From VAZQ01 sp963725185 (GTDB lineage: Bacteria; Pseudomonadota; Alphaproteobacteria; Rhizobiales; Xanthobacteraceae), in assembly GCA_963725185.1 (NCBI GenBank), contig CAVRXO010000006.1, forward strand, positions 806,001-870,000: DNA of 64,000 nt, read 5' to 3'. A model generated the notes under the pieces. That model had not been told where the DNA came from and did not search any database. It worked only from the letters and a program-made list of their open reading frames with translations. The stretch's first letter is position 1. Each line of letters begins with the position of its first letter. Made by a program: the position numbers and the translations under genes. Positions 21,370 through 30,120 of this stretch are shown in pieces.

Positions 21370-22554
21370 TTATCGGCCGGCGCTCGGGCTGGTTCGTCGG
21401 CGGGAGCCGGCGTTTTCTGCAAATGCTCTATCGGGAGGCCGGCTTGACCGGGGCGGAGCGCGCTCGATGGTGAGCCGGCCGCCCGCCAGTGTGATCAGCG
21501 CGCCTGCGAGCGTGCGGCGCACGCGATCGTGTTGCCGGCGCGTTGAACGCGAGCTGGGACCTGATTTCGAATTGGATTGGGCGAGCACGTCGTAGAGGGC
21601 TTCGAGCCGCCCCAGCCGCAACGGGAGTTCGCCAGCGGCGCGCGCGATGGCGCGACCGAGCAAGCGCAACGCCACTTCCGCAGGCAGCCGGATGAATTTC
21701 TCGGCATCGAGCAGGATCGGACCGCCATTCGTCCAGGGCGCATCCGATATGGCGGCGGCCGCCACCGCCACGGCAAATTCGATGGTCGCTTCGGCGCGCC
21801 GCAGTCGTCTTGCCAGCAAAGCGAGCCGCGCTGCGTCCAACCCTTCGCCCGCGAGCACCGGCATCAATTCGCGCAACCGCGCGCGCGTGAAGCGCGGATC
21901 GCGGTTCGACGGATCCTCGCAAAAAGCGATGCGGCCCGCCTTGAGCGTCGCGATCAGCCGCGCTTTCGGCAGATCGAGCAGCGGGCGCACGAGCAAAATC
22001 GGCTCCCCGGCAGAGCCGCGCGATGCCCCAGCCGCGCGGGCCTGCTCCATTAGAGTGGTCTCCCGCGCCATGGCGGTAAGGCCGGTCAGCCCGCTGCCGC
22101 GGGCCATGCGCAACAGCACGGTCTCGGCCTGATCGTCGAGCGTGTGCGCGGTGAGGACATGGCGGGCTCCGGCCGCCCGCGCCGCAGCCGCCAGCAGCCG
22201 GTAGCGGGCCTGGCGCGCCGCCTCCTGCAATCCGGTTTCCGGCTTTTCGCCGGTCCAGCGGAGCGTGCGGTGGCGGATGCCCAGGCGCGCCGCCAGCTGC
22301 TTGGCGGCATGCGCTTCGCGCCGCGATTCCGCGCGCAGCCCATGATCGACGCTGGCGGCGAAGAGCTGCGGACCGGTCTTGAGCGCGGCGCGCCAGCGCG
22401 CGGCCAAAACCATGAGGGCGGTCGAATCGGGGCCGCCCGAGACTGCCAGCAGAAGCACCGGCGCGGAGCGCAGGCCGGCAAACAGCGTATTCGCCTCGGC
22501 GACCGAAACCGGGGCCGCCTCAGCAGCCGACACGCTTCTGTTCCCGGTCGACAC
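21370..22554 (-). CDS. tilS: tRNA(Ile)-lysidine synthase TilS
   Basis: A 394-residue cytosolic ATP-dependent enzyme that changes the wobble C of tRNA-Ile(CAU) to lysidine, which is essential for reading AUA. The PP-loop SGGPDSTALMVLAARW is at about residue 40, followed by HGLRAESRREA and the HTLDDQAETVLLRMARGSGL helix. The start codon is GTG at 22554 and overlaps the 3' end of cpoB by about 35 bases, so translation is probably coupled. The last 40 residues (SRPPDRAFAENAGS and beyond) look unlike a folded TilS C-terminal domain; the short N-type TilS of alphaproteobacteria explains most of the length. Confidence 0.92.
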   Translation of the reverse strand: MSTGNRSVSAAEAAPVSVAEANTLFAGLRSAPVLLLAVSGGPDSTALMVLAARWRAALKTGPQLFAASVDHGLRAESRREAHAAKQLAARLGIRHRTLRWTGEKPETGLQEAARQARYRLLAAAARAAGARHVLTAHTLDDQAETVLLRMARGSGLTGLTAMARETTLMEQARAAGASRGSAGEPILLVRPLLDLPKARLIATLKAGRIAFCEDPSNRDPRFTRARLRELMPVLAGEGLDAARLALLARRLRRAEATIEFAVAVAAAAISDAPWTNGGPILLDAEKFIRLPAEVALRLLGRAIARAAGELPLRLGRLEALYDVLAQSNSKSGPSSRSTRRQHDRVRRTLAGALITLAGGRLTIERAPPRSSRPPDRAFAENAGSRRRTSPSAGR

Positions 22555-23636
22555 CCTGCTTCACGCCGAGCGCCGCGCGGGGATATTTGCGCAAGACCTC
22601 GCCGAGCGACGCGCAGGCGGCCTCCTTCTCGCCCAGCACTGCGAGCGACTGGCCGAGCCGTAGCAGCGCATCGGGCGCCTTGGCGGTGGATTTGATATTT
22701 GGTCGAGACATTGAGGAACGCTTCGGCGGCGTCGCGATAGCGTTGCCGCTGGAACAGGCTTTCGCCAAGCCAGTATTGGGCCTCGGGCGCCATCCGGTCG
22801 CTCGGATATTTGCGCAGGAAGGTGCGAAAGCCATCCTCGGCCAGCGCATAGTCCTTGTGCAGGACATATCCGTAGGCGAGATCGTAATAATCCTTCGGAC
22901 TATCCGACGGCGGCAGCGTCGCCATCTGGGCTCCGCCGGGGCTCGGATTGCGTGCATCCGCGGGCGGCACCCCGTTGGGCAGCCCGGGATCGGGCCCGAC
23001 ATTGTTGCTCAGGGTGGAAAGGTTGAGCGGTTCGCCGGCGACACGGCCGCCGGCAGGTCCGGGCGGCGGCTCTTGCGCCGCATTCAACTCGGGCGGCTGA
23101 TTCGGCACCCCCGATGCCACCTCCCCGCCGGGGAGCGCGCCGAGAGCGCGCGGCGCTCCGGGAGCGGTGGGATTTTGCGTGGGATCGAAGGCATCGCCGC
23201 GTCGTCCCGCCGGTGCCGGCGGGATCGCAGGCGGCCGCGCGATGACGGGGACGGCCGCCGCCGGAGCGCCGGCTGGCAGGCGGGGCGCAGCGGATGCTTG
23301 CGGGCCGCCCTCCTCGATGCGCCGGAGCTCATCGGCCAATTGCTGATTGCGGAACTGCAGCTCCTCGATCACGCCCGTCATCTGCCTGACCTGGGCTTCG
23401 AGGCGATCGATGCGCACGCTCAAATCGTTGGCCGAGGACTGCGCGACCCGACCCCCCGGCGCGCCCTGATCCTGGCCGCCGCGGTTGAACAGGCCGTCGA
23501 GGAACCCGGGCGATCCGTCGGAGGCGGCCTGCCCCAATGCGGCCGCCGCGCCGGCCAAAATCGCGGCGGCGGTCACCGCTATCCGAAGCACGCTCAGTGG
23601 CAAGTTGGTGGGCAAGTTGCTCGGCAAGCTGGTCAT
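22520..23636 (-). CDS. cpoB: Tol-Pal cell division coordinator CpoB/YbgF (frame broken once)
   Basis: A periplasmic protein that links Tol-Pal to peptidoglycan synthesis. A signal peptide (AVTAAAILAGAAAALG) is followed by an N-terminal coiled coil (SANDLSVRIDRLEAQVRQM, then IEELQFRNQQLADELRRIE), a long Ala/Pro-rich linker, and TPR repeats starting at KDYYDLAYGYVLHKDYALAE. Near 22694 the frame shifts: TATCAAATCC on the minus strand reads through into a wrong frame, while the next frame continues the third TPR (STAKAPDALLRLGQSLAVLG) to the stop at 22520. The correction is one base removed or two added, probably a C run. Corrected length is about 371 residues, plausible for the family. Confidence 0.87.
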
Positions 23637-23771
23637 GAGCCTATGATCCGGCTGAATTTGGCGGGTTATACGCCGGTGCAGCATCAAGAATTCCTGCGTC
23701 CGAATTGTGACTTTACGGCAGCTGCGAGCACAAGCAGATGAGTTGCCGCCGATCCGCACCGGCCATAAAGC

Positions 23772-23799
23772 ACAACCGGCGCCGCGAGGCGCCGGTTGT
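23772..23799 (-). terminator. Hairpin between pal and cpoB
   Basis: A perfect 12-bp stem, ACAACCGGCGCC with its inverse, and a 4-base loop, 27 bases after the pal stop. Only a short T-rich run follows on the minus strand, so it may attenuate rather than end the tol-pal transcript before cpoB. Confidence 0.65.
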
Positions 23800-23825
23800 T
23801 CCCTTCCCCCACTTTAACTCTCGAT

Positions 23826-24323
23826 TCAGGAGCTGGCGTTGAGGACCGTCACGGCGCGCCGGTTCTGCGACCAGCACGAGATGTCGTCGCAGACCGCGAC
23901 CGGCCGCTCCTTGCCGTAGGAAATCGTGCGCATGCGATGCGCCTGCACGCCGCGCGAGACCAGATAATCGTGCACCGCCTGGGCGCGTCGGGCGCCGAGC
24001 GCGATATTATACTCGCGCGTGCCGCGCTCGTCGGCATGGCCTTCGACCACGAAACTATATTGTGCGTAGCTGCGCAGCCATTGCGCCTGCTTGTCCAGGG
24101 TGGCGATCGATTGCGGCGTCAGCTCCGAGGAATCGGATTCAAAGAAAACCCGATCGCCGACATTGACCACGAAATCCTGCTGGCTGCCCGGAGTGGCAGC
24201 GCTCGCATTGGCCAGCGCGCCGGCCTCCTGGCTGGCGTTCTTGGCGCAAGCCCCCATCGCCAACGCGGCGACCAGCAGAGCGACGAGCCTTCCGGCGCGG
24301 AAGTTACGCAACACATTCGTCAT
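23826..24323 (-). CDS. pal: Peptidoglycan-associated lipoprotein Pal
   Basis: A 165-residue outer-membrane lipoprotein that binds peptidoglycan and TolB. The signal peptide ends in a lipobox-like LAMGAC with the lipidated Cys at about residue 27 (Met replaces the usual Leu at -3). The OmpA-like domain (about 50-165) carries the peptidoglycan-contact pattern VVEGHADERGTREYNIALGARRA. ATG 24323 is chosen because it gives the lipoprotein signal; the open frame runs on upstream without support. It follows tolB in the tolQRAB-pal order; a 212-base gap may hold a separate promoter. Confidence 0.96.
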   Translation of the reverse strand: MTNVLRNFRAGRLVALLVAALAMGACAKNASQEAGALANASAATPGSQQDFVVNVGDRVFFESDSSELTPQSIATLDKQAQWLRSYAQYSFVVEGHADERGTREYNIALGARRAQAVHDYLVSRGVQAHRMRTISYGKERPVAVCDDISCWSQNRRAVTVLNASS

Positions 24324-24535
24324 TCCGGTGCCTCCATTCTTGCTTGATGACCGGACAAGCCAATGGTCTAGCGGGTCCTGGTTAAGCGAAGGTTCCGTCA
24401 ACCTTGATGAGGCCTTGCTGGCGTGGCTCAAATGGGATCCGGGACAGGAAAGCACTTGGTATGGTTAATGCCAAGTGAATTGCGGCACCTTCAGGGCCGG
24501 CCAACATTTTTTGCCGGGGAATTCGTCCCACCGCC

Positions 24536-25885
24536 TCACGACAACAGGGGCGACCAGGCCGGATCGGACGCGAAGCTCGGCGTCGGCGTGCGCTGCTCGT
24601 TGCGGCCGGTGACGTCGACCGTGAACAGCCCCGGTCCCGAATTTCCGCCCGGATCGCGAAAGAACATGATGACCCGGCCATTCGGAGACCAGGTCGGGCC
24701 TTCGTTGTGGAAACCTTCGGTCAGGATTCGTTCGCCGGAACCGTCCGGCATCATGATTCCGATCGCGAACTTGTTGTCGGCTTGCTTGGTGAACGCGATG
24801 TAGTCGCCGCGCGGCGACCAGACCGGGGTCGAATAGATGCCTTCGCCGAAACTGATGCGCTGGGCGCCGCCGCCATTGGCGCCCATCACGTAGATCTGCG
24901 GATGACCGCCGCGATCGGACTCGAAGCAGACGCGCGCGCCATCGGGCGAGTAGCTCGGCGCCGTGTCGATGGCCGCCGTGTCGGTCAACCGGGTGGTCGC
25001 CTTGGAGCGCAGGTCCATGACATAGAGGTTGGCGTTGCCGCCTTGCTGCAGGCTCATGATCACCCGCTGCCCGTCGGGCGAGAAGCGCGGCGCAAACGAC
25101 ATGCCGGGAAAATTGCCGACGATCTCGCGCTGGCCGCTCTCGATGTTGAGCAGCAATACGCGCGGCTCGCCCTGCCCGTAGGACATGTAGGTGATCTGCT
25201 GGGTGGTGGGCGAGAACCGTGGCGTGAGCACGAGATCATCGCCGCGCGTGAGATAGCGGACCTGGGCGCCGTCCTGGTCCATGATGGCGAGCCGCTTCAC
25301 CCGGCGATCCTTCGGGCCCGATTCGTCGACGAACACGATGCGGCTGTCGAAATAACCGGTGTCGCCGGTCAGCCGCGAGTAGATGAGATCGGAGATGATG
25401 TGGGCGAGCCGCCGCCAGTTCTCGGGCGAGGTCGACAATTGCTGCCCGGCCAGCGGCTGGCCGGCGAACACGTCCCACAGCCGGAACTCGGCCTTGAGCC
25501 GGTTCGCATCGGGGCTCAGCCGGCCGATGACGAGCGCCTGCGCATTGATTTGCCGCCAATCCGGAAAGCGCGGGTAATCGATATTGGGGTTGCGCTCGAT
25601 ATAGGCCGCCGGGTCGATCGGCATGAACAGGCCCGAACGTTGCAGATTGGCGGCGATGATCTGGGTCACCGCGTGGGCGGTTTCCGTGTCGCCGGTGGCG
25701 CCGAAGTCCGGCAGCGCGATCGGGATCGGCTGAACATTGCCCTGGGTGATGTCGAGGCGCAGCACCGCGTCGGCCGGCCGCGGCGCCAGGCCGGCGAACG
25801 CGCCCGCCGTCGCGCCGGCTCCCAACAGGAGGGCTTGACGGCGATTTAACCAACCATGGCTCGATGTCGAATTGTGCTGGGTCAT
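24536..25885 (-). CDS. tolB: Tol-Pal system protein TolB
   Basis: A 449-residue periplasmic beta-propeller protein that shuttles between TolA and Pal. The N-terminus has a twin-arginine-like leader (WLNRRQALLLGAGATAGAF), which some alphaproteobacterial TolBs share. The D1 domain (about 55-190) is followed by six WD40-like PD40 blades with repeated pattern FSPDG / YSPDGARVCFESDR / WSPRGDYIAF / WSPNGRVIMFF. Start ATG 25885 gives this leader; an upstream in-frame codon is possible. It lies 52 bases after tolA in the operon. Length and repeat number are normal. Confidence 0.96.
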   Translation of the reverse strand: MTQHNSTSSHGWLNRRQALLLGAGATAGAFAGLAPRPADAVLRLDITQGNVQPIPIALPDFGATGDTETAHAVTQIIAANLQRSGLFMPIDPAAYIERNPNIDYPRFPDWRQINAQALVIGRLSPDANRLKAEFRLWDVFAGQPLAGQQLSTSPENWRRLAHIISDLIYSRLTGDTGYFDSRIVFVDESGPKDRRVKRLAIMDQDGAQVRYLTRGDDLVLTPRFSPTTQQITYMSYGQGEPRVLLLNIESGQREIVGNFPGMSFAPRFSPDGQRVIMSLQQGGNANLYVMDLRSKATTRLTDTAAIDTAPSYSPDGARVCFESDRGGHPQIYVMGANGGGAQRISFGEGIYSTPVWSPRGDYIAFTKQADNKFAIGIMMPDGSGERILTEGFHNEGPTWSPNGRVIMFFRDPGGNSGPGLFTVDVTGRNEQRTPTPSFASDPAWSPLLS

Positions 25886-25937
25886 CGGATCGTCGTCTCG
25901 CAATCGGGATCGTTTTGAATTCAATCGCTCAGCATCT

Positions 25938-26822
25938 TCAATTGCTCAGCATGAAGCGGGGATCGAAAGTCACGATCATGTCCTTCCACAGCTCGTAGTG
26001 CTCGGGCCGCAGCATGGTGTAGGGCTGCCCGCGATAGACGGCGCGCTCGGCGCTGTTTCTCGCAGCCAGATACAACGGACTATTTCCGCCGGTGAGCACG
26101 ATCGGAGGCGCCGCCAGGGTCCCATCGGGCTTGAGCTGGATCTCGACATCGAGCGTCAGCTCCTGCGGATTGCGGACGCCGGCGGGTGGATTCCACAGCT
26201 CCTGCAGCTTTGCGCGCAGCGCCATCAGCTCGGTCTGCGACAACTGGCCGGCCGAGCCGTTCGGCAGCCCCAGGGCGGCAGTGCTGTTGAGCTCATTGCC
26301 GGCGGAGGCCACCCGCTGCGGCGTGCGCTTGTCGAGCAGCGCCGCCTCGATCTTGTGCGGATCGAACTGCGGCGGCTCCTGCTGGGCCGGCTTCTTGGGC
26401 GGCGGCTTGGGATCGGGCTTCTTCGGCTCGGGTTTCTTGTCCTCGTCCTTCTTCAGGGCCTCCGCGATCGGATCGTTGGGCGCCTGCGGCGGCGGCGGCT
26501 TCTTGACCTTGGGCTCAGGCGGCTTGGGGTCCGGCGCCGGGGGCACGTCGGTGGCGGCCTTGACCTCCTTCTTGGCGAGCTTTGCGGTCGGATCGTCGGC
26601 CGGCGCCGCTTCGGCAACCTTGTCGACCACCGGCTTGGGCTTCTCGGCCTTCGGGGCGTTCTTGGCCCCGTTGGTCATCTGCGAAAATTCAGTCGTGGAG
26701 ATCACATCGACCGGCAGCGCCTCCTTGACATCGACATGATAGGGCCGAGCCACCAGCGTCAGCACGCTCCACAGCAAGAAGGCTGCGTGGCCGGTACACG
26801 ATATGGTGAGGCCCGTCCTCAT
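25938..26822 (-). CDS. tolA: Cell envelope integrity protein TolA
   Basis: A 294-residue inner-membrane protein bridging the TolQR motor and the outer membrane. One transmembrane helix is at about 7-25 (TISCTGHAAFLLWSVLTLV). Residues 55-165 are a Lys/Pro/Glu/Ala-rich periplasmic rod (PEPKVKKPPPPQAPNDP, KKPEPKKPDPKPPPKKP). The C-terminal TolB-contact domain (about 190-294) has LWNPPAGVRNPQELTLDVEI and ends FDPRFMLSN. The rod is Pro-rich instead of the Ala/Lys/Glu helix of E. coli, as in many alphaproteobacteria. It follows tolR by 19 bases. Confidence 0.94.
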   Translation of the reverse strand: MRTGLTISCTGHAAFLLWSVLTLVARPYHVDVKEALPVDVISTTEFSQMTNGAKNAPKAEKPKPVVDKVAEAAPADDPTAKLAKKEVKAATDVPPAPDPKPPEPKVKKPPPPQAPNDPIAEALKKDEDKKPEPKKPDPKPPPKKPAQQEPPQFDPHKIEAALLDKRTPQRVASAGNELNSTAALGLPNGSAGQLSQTELMALRAKLQELWNPPAGVRNPQELTLDVEIQLKPDGTLAAPPIVLTGGNSPLYLAARNSAERAVYRGQPYTMLRPEHYELWKDMIVTFDPRFMLSN

Positions 26823-26841
26823 TGCGCGTCTGATCGATCCC

Positions 26842-27293
26842 TCACGGCCCCTGCTCGATATCCGTCACCAGGGCGACCCGGTGGAACCCGGCCCCCGAGA
26901 TGCGCCCCATCACCTTCATCACTGTACCGTAATCGACCTTGCGGTCGCCACGCACATAAATGCGTTCGTCGAAGCCGGCGCCGCGTGCGTCCGAAATGGC
27001 CTTGAGCTTCGGGACCAGCTCCTCCAGCCCGATTTCGGTGTTTTGCAGGAAGACCTTGCCCTCCCCGTTGAGCGAGAGCGTCAGCGGCTCCTTGTCCTGA
27101 TCCAGGCTCTTGGCCTGGGATTGCGGCAGATCGATCGGCACCCCGACCGTGAGCAGCGGCGCCGAGACCATGAAGATGATGAGCAACACCAGCATGACGT
27201 CCACCATGGGGGTCACGTTGATCTCGCTCATGACGCCACGCCGGCGGCGATGCCGGCGGCCTGCATCCACGACGCCCGTCCCCCCATCCCCAT
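26842..27293 (-). CDS. tolR: Tol-Pal motor protein TolR (N-terminus out of frame)
   Basis: An ExbD/TolR-family protein, proton-channel partner of TolQ. The core MSEINVTPMVDVMLVLLIIFM is the single transmembrane helix with its conserved Asp, followed by a periplasmic domain ending VALVTDIEQGP. No good start exists in the main frame. ATG 27293 (start MGMGG, with AAAGG about 10 bases upstream) is in another frame and would join if the run of six G after it were seven. With that correction the protein has 150 residues, the normal size. A homopolymer error is the likely explanation. If the bases are right, a rare TTG further upstream would be needed. Confidence 0.9.
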
Positions 27294-27359
27294 GCTTCAA
27301 ACCCTTTCGACTCAAACCCCTTAGGGTCTGAAATTCGCAGCCCAATTCCTGTGCAGCCC

Positions 27360-28067
27360 TCAGCCGCGCTCGTCGATCTGGCGCGACAGGATGGCCGAGA
27401 ATTCGTCCGCGAACCCCTCCAGACGCTGCGCCTGCTTGTTCACCTCGGAAGCGAACTTATTGTAGAAAATCGTCGCCGGTATGGCGGCCACAAGGCCGAT
27501 CGCGGTCGCGAACAGCGCCTCCGCGATGCCGGGCGCGACCACCGCCAGCGAGGTGTTCTTCGAGGCCGCGATCGACTGGAAGCTGGTCATGATCCCCCAG
27601 ACCGTGCCGAACAGGCCGACGAAGGGGCCGGTGGAACCGACCGTGGCCAGCACCAAGAGGCGGCGCTCCAAGAGCTCGATCTCGCGCGCGATGGTCACCT
27701 CCATCACCTTCCCGATCCGCATCTGCAGCCCGGCGAACGAGCGCGCCTCGCCTTCCAGGCTGCGCTTCCATTCCCGCATAGCGGCCACGAACAGCGCCGC
27801 CATCGAATGGGTGGGCCGCGCCGACAGCGAGCGATAGAGCTCCTCCAGCGACTGGCCGGACCAGAATGCCTGCTCGAAGCGGTCCATGGCCTTGCGCATG
27901 CGCATATAGAGGAGGGTCTTCTCGATCGCGATCGCCCATACCCAGACCGAGCAGGCCAAGAGCCCGACCATCACCGTCTTGACGATCCAGTGTGCCTGCA
28001 GGAACAGCGTGAGGAGCGAAAGATCCGATGAGCTGAGCCCGATCTGCGGCAGGTCGGCGGGATTCAT
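27360..28067 (-). CDS. tolQ: Tol-Pal motor protein TolQ
   Basis: A 235-residue inner-membrane ExbB/TolQ/MotA-family proton-channel subunit that energises TolA. Three transmembrane helices are visible: about 30-50 (VMVGLLACSVWVWAIAIEK), 135-160 (LATVGSTGPFVGLFGTVWGIM) and 175-200 (APGIAEALFATAIGLVAAIPATIFY). It opens the tolQRAB-pal operon on the minus strand. The 273 bases upstream, up to ybgC, contain no gene I can support and probably hold the operon promoter, unlike species in which ybgC is directly joined to tolQ. Confidence 0.96.
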   Translation of the reverse strand: MNPADLPQIGLSSSDLSLLTLFLQAHWIVKTVMVGLLACSVWVWAIAIEKTLLYMRMRKAMDRFEQAFWSGQSLEELYRSLSARPTHSMAALFVAAMREWKRSLEGEARSFAGLQMRIGKVMEVTIAREIELLERRLLVLATVGSTGPFVGLFGTVWGIMTSFQSIAASKNTSLAVVAPGIAEALFATAIGLVAAIPATIFYNKFASEVNKQAQRLEGFADEFSAILSRQIDERG

Positions 28068-28340
28068 GGGCTATCCTTTCGGCTCCGGCACGGACCTGGC
28101 CTGCGCGGCCCATTGACCAATGGTCGTGGGGACCAAAAGGAGGCGGCAGGGAGCGTCATCCGGCGCTCCGCCGAACACCCAAAACTGCACGAAAAATCGC
28201 GCCGTCCACCATCGGCACGGCAACGGATTCATCGCCAAACATGTCCAAACTAGGGCACCAGAGCCGTCATCCCTGGCCCTAACAGGCGCCGAAGGTGGTT
28301 AAGGCTTGGTTACCGGGGATAACCGCCCTGCCGTCAGTGG

Positions 28341-28817
28341 CTAGGCGCCTGCACGATCCGGGCCGGCCTGGCTGTCCTGGTCGGCCTGCATGGCCAGGCG
28401 CAGCGCCTTGGGAATCGGCTGGGCGCGCCCGCCCGCCACGCAAGCGACCCGCACCCGCGCCTCGACCAGCGTCTCGCTCCCGCGCCGCACCCGCTGGCGC
28501 AGCATGATGGAAGCGCCCTTTACCTCGATCGGCGCCGTCTCCACCTCCAGCACATCGTCCATGCGGGCCGGCTTCAGGAACTCGATCTGCATCGAGCGCA
28601 CCACGAATGCAAAGCCCGGCGCTTGCGCCTGCGCCTGCGCGAACAAGGCGGCATGATCGGTGCCGAGCAGGCGCAGATAATTGGTGCGGCCGCGCTCCAT
28701 GAAACGAAGATAATTGGCGTGATAGACGATGCCGGAAAAGTCGGTGTCCTCGTAATAGACCCGCACCGGCATGCAATGGCGGCCGTCTCGGATTTCGCCG
28801 TCGAGGTGGGTCTTCAT
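28341..28817 (-). CDS. ybgC: Acyl-CoA thioesterase YbgC
   Basis: A 158-residue hot-dog-fold thioesterase of the 4-hydroxybenzoyl-CoA type, normally encoded at the head of the tol-pal cluster. The active-site segment VYYEDTDFSGIVYHANYLRFMERGR holds the catalytic Asp and the tight turn of the family; the following RMDDVLEVETAP and SIMLRQRVRRG strands complete the fold. ATG 28817 is chosen from the GDGRHCMPVRVYYED-type spacing (about 20 residues before the motif) and lies 10 bases after the stop of a small antitoxin-like gene. The last 15 residues are low-complexity. Confidence 0.93.
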   Translation of the reverse strand: MKTHLDGEIRDGRHCMPVRVYYEDTDFSGIVYHANYLRFMERGRTNYLRLLGTDHAALFAQAQAQAPGFAFVVRSMQIEFLKPARMDDVLEVETAPIEVKGASIMLRQRVRRGSETLVEARVRVACVAGGRAQPIPKALRLAMQADQDSQAGPDRAGA

Positions 28818-28827
28818 TCGCAGGCGC

Positions 28828-29035
28828 TTATCTCGATCGATGCGCCTCACGCAAGAGCTCCTGAAAATTCCATTCCAGGACACGTCCAGCGGTAACGTCG
28901 TCCGTGCCCTCGGCCGCAAGCTCCTTAAGCACGCGAAATCTTTCGGCCTGTTCGAGCAGATAGGCGACAGCAGGCTCCCGCATCTCTTCCGGGAGAAGTT
29001 CGAGCGCCGTCAGCAGCTTTTTCGGTCGTTGTCAT
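28828..29035 (-). CDS. Small antitoxin-like protein, about 68 aa (frame broken by one extra A)
   Basis: Too short and too broken for ORF callers. From ATG 29035 the frame starts MTTTEK and then fails; four A's instead of five at about 29017-29021 would continue it as KLLTALELLPEEMREPAVAY and LLEQAERFRVLKELAAEGTD to a TAA at 28828, giving 68 residues. The helical N-terminal half followed by an acidic segment and a WNFQELLREA-like tail resembles small type II antitoxins of the ParD/PHD-like size class. No toxin gene follows; ybgC starts 10 bases later. It lies between ruvB and ybgC on the same strand. The protein reading is strong, the antitoxin role is a guess. Confidence 0.55.
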
Positions 29036-29072
29036 AATTTGACTTTAGCACCTCCGGCCGTCCAGCCCAAAG

Positions 29073-30120
29073 TCACTCCTCCTCGCCTGGCCCGAACAGC
29101 CCGAATTGCGCCGGATCGCGCGCCGGCTCGGCGAGACCGAGGTGGCGGAAGGCATGCGAGGTCAACAGCCGGCCGCGCGGGGTGCGCTGGATGAAGCCCT
29201 TCTGGATCAGGAACGGCTCGATGATCTCCTCGATGGCGTCGCGCGGCTCCGACAAGAGCCGCCGCGATGGTCTCGATCCCGACCGGGCCGCCGCCGTAAT
29301 TCACTCCGACCGTGCTCAGGTAGCGCCGGTCCATGGCGTCGAGGCCGGCAATATCGACCTCGAGCTCGGTCAGCGCCCGATCCGCGGCACCCCGATCGAT
29401 GGAGGTTGCGCCGTCGACCAGCGCGAAGTCGCGCACCCGCCGCAACAGCCGGCCGGCGATGCGCGGCGTGCCGCGGGCGCGCCGCGCGATCTCGTTGGCG
29501 CCGTCGGCCGTCATGCCGATGCCGAGAACCCTCGCCCCGCGGTTGACGATCTGCTCGAGCTCGCCCTCGGAATAGAAGTTGAGCCGGATCGGGATGCCGA
29601 AGCGGTCGCGCAGCGGATTGGTCAGCAGGCCGGCACGCGTGGTCGCGCCGACCAGCGTGAAGCGCGCCAGATCGATCTTGACCGAGCGCGCTGCGGGGCC
29701 CGCCCCGATGATGAGATCGAGCTGGAAGTCCTCCATGGCCGGATAGAGGATCTCCTCGACCGCCGGGTTGAGCCGATGGATCTCATCGATGAACAACACA
29801 TCGCGATCCTCCAGATTGGTGAGGAGCGCCGCCAGATCGCCCGCCTTGGCGATGACCGGACCCGAGGTCGAGCGGAAGTTGACGCCGAGCTCGCGCGCCA
29901 CGATCTGCGCCAGCGTGGTCTTGCCGAGCCCGGGCGGCCCGACGAACAGCACATGGTCGAGAGCTTCCTGCCGGGTGCGGGCGGCCTCGATGAAGACCTT
30001 GAGATTGGAGCGCGCCTGCTGCTGGCCGATGAACTCGGACAGCTGCTGCGGTCGCAGCGATGCCTCGGCGACATCCTCCTCGCGGCGCTCAGCGGTGACC
30101 AGCCGGCCCGGCGTCGTCAT
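29073..30120 (-). CDS. ruvB: Holliday junction branch-migration helicase RuvB (frame broken by one extra base)
   Basis: The AAA+ motor that drives branch migration with RuvA. Walker A GPPGLGKTTLAQ, Walker B VLFIDEIHRL, sensor 1 LVGATTRAGLL and the Arg-finger TPRIAGRLLRRVRDFA helix are intact. Near 29254 the minus strand reads GCTCTTGTCGG where GCTCTGTCGG keeps the frame. Past that point the C-terminal winged helix (SEPRDAIEEIIEPFLIQKGF, then RTPRGRLLTSHAFRHLGL) is in the next frame and ends at 29073. One base removed gives 348 residues, the normal length. ATG 30120 overlaps the stop of the preceding membrane gene as ATGA. Confidence 0.95.
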
